A DNA stretch of 64,000 nt, taken from positions 233,954-297,953 of the forward strand of contig NZ_JAGKTC010000004.1 in the NCBI RefSeq assembly GCF_017939625.1. The letters run 5' to 3'. The DNA comes from Pseudoxanthomonas helianthi. Its GTDB lineage: Bacteria > Pseudomonadota > Gammaproteobacteria > Xanthomonadales > Xanthomonadaceae. Shown piece after piece: positions 44,900 through 53,524 of the stretch. The notes below the pieces were generated by a model. It saw only the letters and a list, made by a program, of their open reading frames with translations, was not told where the DNA came from and searched no databases. The first letter of the stretch is position 1. Each line of letters begins with the position of its first letter. Made by a program: the position numbers and the translations under genes.

Positions 44900-46216
44900 T
44901 CAGGGCAGCGGCTTGAGCTGGGTCGAATACACGAAGTGGCCGACCTGCTGTCCCAGTTCCACCGATGCGAAGCAACCGCTGCGGAAATGGATGCCGCTGT
45001 AGACGCGCGCCATCGCGGATTCGTTCGCGGCTTGCGACAGGGTGTCGTAATGGCGCATCGGGAATCCGCCCGCCGGATTGCCGAAGTCGAACGGCACCGC
45101 GTCGGTGCCGAAATAATCGCGCAGCACCGAAGTCGACGTGGAAACGACACTGGGCAGCCCGCACGGATAATCCGGGTACGGCGGGGTGGTCAGGTACGGC
45201 TGCCACCCGGCATCCATCTCGGTCTCCGGGTTGCCGTCGATGTCCGCGTTGCGGATCGCCGTGTACGGGCGCCAGAACTTGAACCGGTACTTGGCGTTGA
45301 ACACCACGGTCAGCCCATCGTTGACCGCCATGCCGATCAGGGCGAACAACCGCGCGTTCTCCCACAGCCGCCCGGATTCCGCGGTGTCCAGCCCGCGTGC
45401 GGCGAGGATGGACCGGGTAATGCCGTTTACGTTGGCGCCGGGACCCAGGGTGAAATGGCGCGCGATCAGCGACTCTTCCGAGTTCGGCGCCGCCTGCCGC
45501 ACCGCTGCCGAGCCGACCACCTTCACCTCGTTGAAATCCTGGGTGTACTGGTTGCTGGCCATGTTGAGGAAATCGCTGCGCCCGGGGGCGAACTGGCGCG
45601 CGTTGGCCAGCGCGAACGGAGTCACGTTGCCCCAGTTGCCGAACTGCGGGTACGGCGCGTTGTTCGGCGGCAGCGGCAAGGTCGGCTGGTACATCCCGGC
45701 CATGACGGGCTCGGCGTAAGGCAGGTGCGGCGTGGCCGAACCGTCGTTCGCGCGCAGCGCCAGGATGGCTTGGGCCGCTGCTTCGCCGACGATCGCGCCA
45801 TCCTCGATGCAGGTGGCGTGGTCGGCCGGACACGACAGGCCGCCGAGGTAGTTGGCGTAATCGGCTTCGACGATGCCGTCCTGCACCGGCGGCAACAAGG
45901 CGACCAGCACGCCCCGCGCCGCCGCCGCGACCGCGGCTTCGCGCGAAGCGTACGGATTGCCGGGAGGCAGCCCGGTATAGGTGGCGTAGCGCGGCTCGAT
46001 GGCGTTGAGCGCATCGTGGACCGCGATCTGGGCCATGGCGAAGGCGCGGTATTGCAACGGCGCTCCACCGACGGCGGCGACGTTGTCGTTGGCGACCTTG
46101 TTCCAGTAGGTCACGGCATCGGCCGAGGCGACGGCAGGCAGAGCCAGGGCCAGGGCTCCGGCCAGCAGGCCATGGCGAAGCGGGGTGCGCTGACGAAGGA
46201 TTGCGGATGTTTTCAT
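44900..46216 (-). CDS. Vanadium-haloperoxidase/PAP2-fold secreted protein with altered active site
   Basis: A 438-residue protein with a signal peptide (LLAGALALALPAVASA). The fold of vanadium-dependent haloperoxidases is clear: KFWRPYTAIR with the vanadate-binding Lys313 and Arg322, and ARVYSGIHF with Arg404 and His410. However, the third site, normally PSGH, reads YPCGLPSVVST (Cys352, Gly353, Leu354), so the usual Ser and catalytic His are absent. It may have another activity or none. The ATG at 46214-46216 is chosen as the one giving a signal peptide. Confidence 0.82.
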   Translation of the reverse strand: MKTSAILRQRTPLRHGLLAGALALALPAVASADAVTYWNKVANDNVAAVGGAPLQYRAFAMAQIAVHDALNAIEPRYATYTGLPPGNPYASREAAVAAAARGVLVALLPPVQDGIVEADYANYLGGLSCPADHATCIEDGAIVGEAAAQAILALRANDGSATPHLPYAEPVMAGMYQPTLPLPPNNAPYPQFGNWGNVTPFALANARQFAPGRSDFLNMASNQYTQDFNEVKVVGSAAVRQAAPNSEESLIARHFTLGPGANVNGITRSILAARGLDTAESGRLWENARLFALIGMAVNDGLTVVFNAKYRFKFWRPYTAIRNADIDGNPETEMDAGWQPYLTTPPYPDYPCGLPSVVSTSTSVLRDYFGTDAVPFDFGNPAGGFPMRHYDTLSQAANESAMARVYSGIHFRSGCFASVELGQQVGHFVYSTQLKPLP

Positions 46217-46380
46217 GGCACGTTCCTTGGGTGCGGGTTGAGTGCGTCGCCGCCATCCGGGGGGATGCGGCGACCCGTTCCTGCGATGCGGACGCATCGC
46301 AGGCCGCAACGTGCGCGGTAACCGCGACTACAACTGGAGGCGCCCCTGCGGAAATGCTTGGGAAATGCTTGGGACAGGCA

Positions 46381-46410
46381 AACGAAAGGCCCGCGATGCG
46401 GGCCTTCGTT
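46381..46410 (-). terminator. Terminator of the BON-domain gene
   Basis: AACGAAAGGCCCGC, a short loop and GCGGGCCTTCGTT form a stem; on the minus strand it is followed by a T-rich stretch. The same hairpin sequence recurs downstream of purA at 48084-48112. Confidence 0.75.
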
Positions 46411-46456
46411 GGTTCCAGCGATGTCTTCGCTTGCGCGTACCCGGATGGTCCCGGGG

Positions 46457-46960
46457 TTACTTCTTCGGCATCTCGCCGGCGTCCGGAACGACCTTCAATC
46501 CGCTGGCATCGACGTTGGCGACCCCCTTCACCTTGCGTGCGACCTCCGCGGCACGGTCGGCCTCGGCCTGGGAACGGACGTCGCCGGTGAGCGAAACGAC
46601 GCCATTGACGGTCTTGACCTCGATCTTCGTGCCGGGGACATCCTTCGCCGCCAGCATCTCGGCCTTCACCTTGGTGGTGATCATGCTGTCGTCGAGCGGC
46701 TGTTCGGAATCCTTTTGCGGCATCGCCGACTGGTCGGCCGGCGGCGTCGCGGTCTGGTCCGCCGGTGGCGTCGTCGTCTGGTCAGCGGGCGGGGGCGCCG
46801 TCTGATCCGCGGGTGGCGGGGTCGACTGGTCGGCCGGTGGAGTCGTCGACTGGTCGGCGGGTGTATTCGGGGAACAGCCCGCGATCGAGATCCCGAAAAC
46901 GACGAACGAAGAAAGTCCGATCAGGCTGCCGAGAACGGGATGGATCTTGTGCGTATTCAT
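46457..46960 (-). CDS. BON-domain lipoprotein with six PADQ octapeptide repeats
   Basis: A 167-residue protein. The signal ends in a lipobox-like SIAGC (Cys29). Residues ~34-81 are six tandem octapeptides of the form PADQ[ST]xxP, encoded by 24-base DNA repeats. The C-terminal ~80 residues are one BON domain (ITTKVKAEMLAAKDVPGTKIEVKTVNGVVSLTGDV, then ADRAAEVARKVKGVANV), a phospholipid- or envelope-binding fold as in OsmY. It is probably an outer-membrane or periplasmic stress lipoprotein. The repeats are likely to vary in number among strains. Confidence 0.85.
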   Translation of the reverse strand: MNTHKIHPVLGSLIGLSSFVVFGISIAGCSPNTPADQSTTPPADQSTPPPADQTAPPPADQTTTPPADQTATPPADQSAMPQKDSEQPLDDSMITTKVKAEMLAAKDVPGTKIEVKTVNGVVSLTGDVRSQAEADRAAEVARKVKGVANVDASGLKVVPDAGEMPKK

Positions 46961-47075
46961 TTGCCTGCCTCCTTGTGATGCATGGCGTATGCAGAACGCG
47001 TCTGCATCGGGGATCTTCGGCCCGTGGCCGTTAACCCGATGCCTAGCCGGCGTGATTGCGATGTCATGGCGGCCC

Positions 47076-47267
47076 TCAACGGCCGGGGTCGTCGTTCTCG
47101 CTGCCGACGACCCCGTCGCGGTCCTGGTCGCGCCCGGCCTTGTTGGGCCCGGGCACCACGGGTTTTCGCTGGTTCTGGTTCTGCGGCTGCGGTTTCCGGG
47201 CCCCGGAACGCTGCGGCGGGGCGGCAGCGCGCCCGCCGGCGGTGGGCCCTTTTCTTTCGATCTTCAT
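47076..47267 (-). CDS. Small basic low-complexity protein
   Basis: A 63-residue ORF starting MKIERKGPTAGGRAAAPPQR, with a GGAG site seven bases before this ATG. It is rich in Arg, Lys, Pro, Gln and Asn (KPQPQNQNQRKPVVPGPNK) and looks disordered. It is not recognised. It follows the zinc-finger gene on the same strand after 12 bases, which supports a real gene, but low complexity in high-GC DNA leaves doubt. Confidence 0.45.
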   Translation of the reverse strand: MKIERKGPTAGGRAAAPPQRSGARKPQPQNQNQRKPVVPGPNKAGRDQDRDGVVGSENDDPGR

Positions 47268-47279
47268 GCGGATCTCCAT

Positions 47280-47516
47280 TCACGAAGGATGATCGTTCGC
47301 GCCCTGCACGCCCGACTGGCTCGCGCAATGCGCGCAGCAATAGATCGTGTCGGCATGCTCGATGCCGTGCCCGATCACGCTGCAGCCGCAATGCGCGCAG
47401 CGCGGCGCGAAGGCGTGGATGGCGCACTCGAAGGAATCGAACGTGCCGCTCTTCCCGCGCATGGAAACCAGGAAGCTGTTGGCGTAGTCGTTGCCGCAAA
47501 CGTCGCAAATGGCCAT
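47280..47516 (-). CDS. Small cysteine-rich zinc-binding protein (prokaryotic metallothionein-like)
   Basis: A 78-residue protein with two CxxC-type knuckles: MAICDVCGNDY at the start, then FDSFECAIHAFAPRCAHCGCSVIGHGIE and IYCCAHCASQ. The start CDVCGNDYxxxF and the TFDSFECAI segment match a small family sometimes annotated as prokaryotic metallothionein. Eight or more Cys and several His can bind one or two zinc ions. It lies between the CBS-domain gene and a small basic gene, all leftward, as a possible stress cluster. Confidence 0.8.
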   Translation of the reverse strand: MAICDVCGNDYANSFLVSMRGKSGTFDSFECAIHAFAPRCAHCGCSVIGHGIEHADTIYCCAHCASQSGVQGANDHPS

Positions 47517-47542
47517 GGCTGTCGCTCCGTCGGCTGGTGGGT

Positions 47543-47956
47543 TCAGTGGGGTGCGGCAACGCCCTTGAGCAGGCTGTCGGAAGCGCTGTCGTCGCCGCTG
47601 TGGGCGAAGTTGGCGAGCGAGACGATGCCGACCAGCCGCTTGTTCGCGTCCACCACCGGCAGGCGCCGGATGCGCAGGTCGGCCATGTTGCGCGAAACCT
47701 CGTCGACGTCGTCGTTCTCGAAGCAGTACTTGACGTCTTCCGACATGACTTCGCGGACCGCGGTCATCGGATCCTTGCCTTCGGCGACCGCGCGCACCGC
47801 GATGTCGCGATCGGTGATGAAACCGACCAGCCGGTCGTTCTCGCCCACCGGCACGCTGCCGATGTCCTTTTGCACCATCATGCGCGCCGCGTCGCGCAGG
47901 GAATCGCCCGGCGCCACGACACAGACGTCCTGCGTCATCATTTCGCTGACTTTCAT
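47543..47956 (-). CDS. Tandem CBS-domain protein
   Basis: A 137-residue protein made of two CBS domains (MTQDVCVVAPGDSLRDAARMM ... RLVGFITDRDIAVRAVA, then MSEDVKYCFENDDVDEVSRNM ... RLVGIVSLANFA). Stand-alone CBS pairs bind adenosine nucleotides and are often induced by hypoxia or stress, like Hrp1 of mycobacteria. No membrane segment is present. It begins a leftward run with the zinc-finger gene 26 bases beyond. Confidence 0.9.
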   Translation of the reverse strand: MKVSEMMTQDVCVVAPGDSLRDAARMMVQKDIGSVPVGENDRLVGFITDRDIAVRAVAEGKDPMTAVREVMSEDVKYCFENDDVDEVSRNMADLRIRRLPVVDANKRLVGIVSLANFAHSGDDSASDSLLKGVAAPH

Positions 47957-48083
47957 CGTCGACCTCCGTGGATGGAAACGGTGCCCTTCGCTTATAGGCC
48001 CACCACGGAAAACAGACGGTGACGTTTGCGCTAATGCAAGGTGAAACGGACAGGCGACCGGCCCGGCGGTCCGGAGCGCCGGA

Positions 48084-48112
48084 AAACGAAAGGCCCGCGA
48101 TGCGGGCCTTCG
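48084..48112 (-). terminator. Terminator of purA
   Basis: AAAACGAAAGGCCCGC, loop and GCGGGCCTTCG, with a CTTTCGTTTT end on the minus strand, 23 bases after the purA stop. It is nearly the same as the hairpin at 46381-46410. Confidence 0.8.
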
Positions 48113-48134
48113 TGGCTTGCCTTCACGCGTCCGC

Positions 48135-49601
<1,467 letters not shown>

Positions 49602-49658
49602 TTATCCGGGTTTTCGGTGGCGGGGGCTACCCCGCCTCCCGCACGCCACCCCGGCCTC

Positions 49659-49683
49659 CTTCTCCCCGCACGCGGGGAGAAGG
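49659..49683. repeat. Perfect palindrome CTTCTCCCCGC/GCGGGGAGAAG
   Basis: Twelve-base arms around a two-base centre. It is the same repeat type as the one that encodes the leader of the permease at 25504-25534. Confidence 0.75.
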
Positions 49684-49722
49684 AAAAGCACCACGACGGC
49701 GCCCGCGAGCGGGCGCAAATGC

Positions 49723-50586
49723 CTAACGATCGCTCTTCAGGTACTGCAGGAACGGATCGTTGCGGTCCAGCACGATGACTCCGTTGCCGTCGGCGAAGGC
49801 GCCGCGGTAGGCCTCCAGGCTGCGCTGGAAGGCGTAGAAGCCCGGATCCTTGTTCGCCGCCTCGGCGTAGATCGCCGCGGCCTGGGCGTCGCCCTCGCCG
49901 CGCAGGCGCTGGGCGTCGCGCTCGGCCTCGGCCAGCAGCACTTGCTGATCTGCATCGGCTTTGGCGCGTATCGTCTGCGCCTGCTCCACGCCTTCCGCGC
50001 GACGCTGGTTCGCCACTTGTAGCCGCTGGGAGCGCATCTGGTTGTAGACCGAGTCCAGGACGTTGCTGTCCTGCGGCAATTCGATCCTCTTGATGCGGAT
50101 GTCGGTGATTTCAACCCCTAAAGTCGCCGCTCCACGATTGATCACGGACAGTTTTGCCTGAACGAACTTGCTGCGGTCGCCGGATACTACCTCTGGCAGA
50201 GTCAGCCCATTAATCTCACCGGTCAACGCGTTCTTGATGATAGGCGCCAGACGCAGAACTGCTTCCTTCTCGACACCACCAGTCGCCAGGTAGAAGGCGC
50301 GCGCATCATTGACTCGCCCGATTGCGAAGAAGTCGATATCCACGCCCTGTTTGTCATCGGTGTAGAAGCGCTCGGGTTTTGAGTCGAGAACGTTCAGTCG
50401 ACGATCGAATACACGCGCGGATTCGATCAGCGGCAACCTGAAGTGCAGGCCGGGACCAATATCACTACGCGTCACTCGACCTAGATTCAATATCAGCGCG
50501 ACTTCACCTTCCCGCACTTGGTATACCGACCCCATGAGACCCAACAACAAGGCTACAACCAAGGCAACGATTACAGAGATTTTCAT
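49723..50586 (-). CDS. hflC: HflC, SPFH-domain subunit of the FtsH-modulating complex
   Basis: A 287-residue protein with one N-terminal membrane helix (ISVIVALVVALLLGLMGSVYQV) and an SPFH domain (VREGEVALILNLGRVTRSDIGPGLHFRLP), then a long coiled-coil (VANQRRAEGVEQAQTIRAKADADQQVLLAEAERDAQRLRGEGDAQAAAIYAEA). HflC with HflK forms a periplasm-facing cage that holds FtsH. Its ATG overlaps the hflK stop. Residues 1 to ~182 are encoded by DNA near 53% GC, while the C-terminal part is near 70-80%. Confidence 0.95.
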   Translation of the reverse strand: MKISVIVALVVALLLGLMGSVYQVREGEVALILNLGRVTRSDIGPGLHFRLPLIESARVFDRRLNVLDSKPERFYTDDKQGVDIDFFAIGRVNDARAFYLATGGVEKEAVLRLAPIIKNALTGEINGLTLPEVVSGDRSKFVQAKLSVINRGAATLGVEITDIRIKRIELPQDSNVLDSVYNQMRSQRLQVANQRRAEGVEQAQTIRAKADADQQVLLAEAERDAQRLRGEGDAQAAAIYAEAANKDPGFYAFQRSLEAYRGAFADGNGVIVLDRNDPFLQYLKSDR

Positions 50587-51698
50587 CGACCACTCTCCTC
50601 ACGCCCTGTCGGTCGCGTTGGACGCTCTGTACGTTCTGGCACGCTCTGAATCGCTGGCATTACCAAATCAGGCGTTACAGGAGCAACAGGCTGTTGTGCT
50701 ACCGATGTCGGCGTCGACATCGGCACATAAATGAGTTGGCGGCCGTCACCACCAATCACTTTGCGGTTTTTGCCCACCACTTCCTGCAGCGTTTCCAGCC
50801 ACAGGCGCTTGCGGGTGACTTCTGGCGCAGCCTTGTACTGCACCTGCAACTGACTAAAGCGCGCGGCATCACCCTGAGCTCGAGCGATGATTGCAGTTTT
50901 ATAGCCTTGAGCCACAGTACGTAAGCGAGCCGCGTCGCCACGCGCTTCCGGCACCATCTTTGCCGCATAGGCTTGGGCCTGATTGATTGCGGTCTGCTTG
51001 TCGGCAGTGGCGCGCTGCGCTTCGTCGAACGCATCTTTCACTTGATCCGGTGGCCTGGCATTCTGCAAGGTAACTCCGCTGATCTCGAGACCCGTTCGGT
51101 AGGCTTCGAGGGACGCCTGTAGTTTCTTGCTCACCTCGTCCAATAATTCGCCGCGACTATTAAGGACTGTATCCAGATCGGAACGGCCCACCAATTCGCG
51201 CACCGTGCTCATGGCAGCTTGGCGCAATACTTCTTCCGCATCGCGGGTACCGAACAGGAATAACTTCGGATCGCTAATTCGGTACTGGACGTTCAGATCC
51301 ACCGTTACCATGTTCGTGTCGCGGGTCAGCACCGGCATCGAATCGCTGAACGTCTTGATCTCAGTAGTCTTGACCTTGATGACGCTTTCGATCGGCCATG
51401 GCCATTTGAAATTCGGACCTTCCTGCATGATCCGGTTGAACTGACCGAAACGCAGGACCACACCGCGCTCCTGCGCATCCAACAGTTTGAAACTGCTGAA
51501 CACCAGCAGCAGACCCAGCGCGATGGCGGCCCAGCGCCACCGCTGGCGACTGCCACCGCCGTCGCCACCGAACAGGCCGCGCAGGCGGTCGAGCCACTGG
51601 TCGATGCCGCCGCGCGGACTGCGCGGCTGCCACGGGTTGCGCCCGTCCTTGGAACCATCGTCGTTGCCAGACCCGCTACCGGGGGTGTTCCAGGCCAT
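50583..51698 (-). CDS. hflK: HflK, SPFH-domain subunit of the FtsH-modulating complex
   Basis: A 371-residue protein. A Gly/Pro-rich N terminus (MAWNTPGSGSGNDDGSKDG) and one membrane helix (WAAIALGLLLVFSSFKLL) lead to the SPFH domain (DAQERGVVLRFGQFNRIMQEGPNFKWPWP) and a helical end. The tail (about residues 330-371) is Pro/Thr-rich. The N-terminal ~90 codons have ~62-77% GC, but codons from about 93 to the end have 47-57%, a sharp change shared with the first two thirds of hflC. Confidence 0.95.
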   Translation of the reverse strand: MAWNTPGSGSGNDDGSKDGRNPWQPRSPRGGIDQWLDRLRGLFGGDGGGSRQRWRWAAIALGLLLVFSSFKLLDAQERGVVLRFGQFNRIMQEGPNFKWPWPIESVIKVKTTEIKTFSDSMPVLTRDTNMVTVDLNVQYRISDPKLFLFGTRDAEEVLRQAAMSTVRELVGRSDLDTVLNSRGELLDEVSKKLQASLEAYRTGLEISGVTLQNARPPDQVKDAFDEAQRATADKQTAINQAQAYAAKMVPEARGDAARLRTVAQGYKTAIIARAQGDAARFSQLQVQYKAAPEVTRKRLWLETLQEVVGKNRKVIGGDGRQLIYVPMSTPTSVAQQPVAPVTPDLVMPAIQSVPERTERPTRPTGREESGR

Positions 51699-51785
51699 GC
51701 CTACTCCAGATTGATTGCGCGCGGGTTGCAGCCCGCCGGATCCGATTCTACAAGATGGGGCCGCGGCGGCCCCGCGCAAGCATCC

Positions 51786-53087
51786 TCACCAGGCTTCGGC
51801 CGGTGCCGGCAGCAGCGGGTCCAGCACGTGGCCGCCGGCCTGCGCGGCGAGCCGCTGCGCGTCGGCCAGGGCCAGGTCGACGGTGACATGCCAACCGTGC
51901 TCGTCGTGGTCTTCGGCCAGTACCGCGCCCAACGCATGCAGGCGCGAACGCAGGCGCCCCGAATGCGCCGGCAGGTCCAGCCGTCCGCGCACGCGCTGGA
52001 AGCCCAGCCGCTGCGCCAGCACGCCCTTCAGCAGGTCGACGCCCTGCCCGTCGCGGGCGGAAATCCATACACGTTCGCGCCCCTCGTTGGGCGTGTCGTG
52101 GCGCGGCTGCGCGCCTTCGATGCGGTCGATCTTGTTGTAGACCAGCAGTTGCGGGATGTCCCCCGCGCCGATCGCCTGCAGCACTTCGTCGACCTGGCCG
52201 ATGCGCTCTTCGCGCTGCGGGTCGGCGGCGTCGATCACGTGCAGCAGCAGGTCGGCTTCGCGCGCTTCGCTCAAGGTGGAACGGAACGCCGCGACCAGTT
52301 CGTGCGGCAGGTCGCGGACGAAGCCGACGGTATCGGCCAGCACCACGCCGCCGCCGGGCAGCTCGATGCGGCGCACGGTCGGGTCCAGGGTCGCGAACAA
52401 CTGGTCGGCCGCGTACGCCTCGGCGCCGGTCAGCGTGTTGAACAGGGTCGACTTACCGGCGTTGGTGTAGCCGACCAGGGCCACGCGCGGCAGTTCGCTG
52501 CGGACGCGGGCGCGGCGCATCTGGGTGCGCTGCACTTCGACTTTCTCCAGCCGCTTCTGCAACTGCTCGACGCGCTTCTGCAGCAGGCGACGATCGGTTT
52601 CCAGCTGGGTTTCGCCCGGACCGCGCAGGCCGATCGAACCGCCGCGCTGGCGCTCCAGGTGGGTCCAGCCACGCACCAGCCGGGTGGCCATGTGCTTCAG
52701 CTGGGCGAGTTCCACCTGCAGCTTGCCTTCGTGGCTGCGCGCACGCTGGGCGAAGATGTCCAGGATCAGCCCGGTACGGTCGAGCACGCGGCGCTGCAGG
52801 AATTTCTCCAGGTTGCGCTCCTGGCCCGGCGACAGGGACACGTTGACCAACACCAGGTCGGCTTCGGTCGCGTCGGCGGCGGCCTTGACCTCTTCCAGCT
52901 TGCCGCTGCCGATGTACGTGGAGGAATTGGGGCGGTCGATGCGGGCGGTAATCAGCGTCGCGATGCTGGCCCCGGCCGAACGCGCCAGGTCGGCGAATTC
53001 CTCCGTCGCCCCCTCGTCCGGCGGACTGCCGGCGGCATGGGGCTGGATCAGCAAAGCGTGCTCGCCCTTGCGGGATCGTTCGAACAT
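51786..53087 (-). CDS. hflX: Ribosome-associated GTPase HflX
   Basis: A 433-residue GTPase that splits stalled or stressed ribosomes. The N-terminal HflX domain (SAGASIATLITARIDRPNSSTYIGSGKLEEV), the glycine-rich joint GSIGLRGPGETQLETDRRLL and the GTPase motifs (P-loop GYTNAGKST, DTVGFVRDLPHELVAAF switch region, NKID) are intact. In many gammaproteobacteria hfq is directly upstream; here ~430 bases of repeats are found instead. Confidence 0.96.
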   Translation of the reverse strand: MFERSRKGEHALLIQPHAAGSPPDEGATEEFADLARSAGASIATLITARIDRPNSSTYIGSGKLEEVKAAADATEADLVLVNVSLSPGQERNLEKFLQRRVLDRTGLILDIFAQRARSHEGKLQVELAQLKHMATRLVRGWTHLERQRGGSIGLRGPGETQLETDRRLLQKRVEQLQKRLEKVEVQRTQMRRARVRSELPRVALVGYTNAGKSTLFNTLTGAEAYAADQLFATLDPTVRRIELPGGGVVLADTVGFVRDLPHELVAAFRSTLSEAREADLLLHVIDAADPQREERIGQVDEVLQAIGAGDIPQLLVYNKIDRIEGAQPRHDTPNEGRERVWISARDGQGVDLLKGVLAQRLGFQRVRGRLDLPAHSGRLRSRLHALGAVLAEDHDEHGWHVTVDLALADAQRLAAQAGGHVLDPLLPAPAEAW

Positions 53088-53129
53088 GGGGGAAGTGTGG
53101 GGGCTGGGGGGCGGATAAAAAAGGGTCTG

Positions 53130-53385
53130 GGGGAAAACGGCTGCCTTTGCCGTTGCCCTTGCTTTTCGACCCCCTTGAGGCCCGGCCATCGCGACAGGTA
53201 AACCGCGCAGCGGCGGCGCACGGGATGTGCGCCGTTTTCGGAGCCGCAGGATGCGGCTTCCGAAAATTCCCGGCGCGATGACGAACCTTTTGCGCAGCAA
53301 AGGGCGGGCCGCGGGTGTGCCTTCTTTTGGTTACTTTTCTTTGCACAAGCAAAGAAAAGTGACTCGCGCGTCAGCGCGAAAAGCT
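53130..53385. repeat. Hairpin-rich dispersed repeat block upstream of hflX
   Basis: The block includes three hairpins: GGCGCACGGGATGTGCGCC, GCCGCAGGATGCGGC, and the perfect ACTTTTCTTTGC/GCAAAGAAAAGT stem at 53333-53360. No ORF with coding features is present from 53088 to 53524. Such long mosaic repeats are typical of xanthomonad intergenic regions. Confidence 0.65.
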
Positions 53386-53388
53386 TTT

Positions 53389-53473
53389 GTAGGAGCGCAC
53401 TTCAGTGCGCGACCAGCGCAGGATCATCCACGCAGCTTCACTTCTACGGTCGCGCACTGAAGTGCGCTCCTAC
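53389..53473. repeat. REP doublet, GTAGGAGCGCACTTCAGTGCGC type
   Basis: Exact inverted copies of GTAGGAGCGCACTTCAGTGC flank ~35 bases; each arm has its own GCGCACT/AGTGCGC palindrome. It lies between the repeat block and the GGATCCCGGC repeat. Confidence 0.9.
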
Positions 53474-53489
53474 AGGGCGAAAGCAGAAT

Positions 53490-53516
53490 GGATCCCGGCG
53501 TTCGCCGGAATGACAG
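53490..53516. repeat. Dispersed repeat GGATCCCGGC...GCCGGAATGAC
   Basis: ATGGATCCCGGCGTTCGCCGGAATGACAGG, nine bases before the stop of the GGDEF-EAL gene, matches the right half of the repeat at 3470-3545 at most positions. Confidence 0.65.
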
Positions 53517-53524
53517 GCAAAAAC

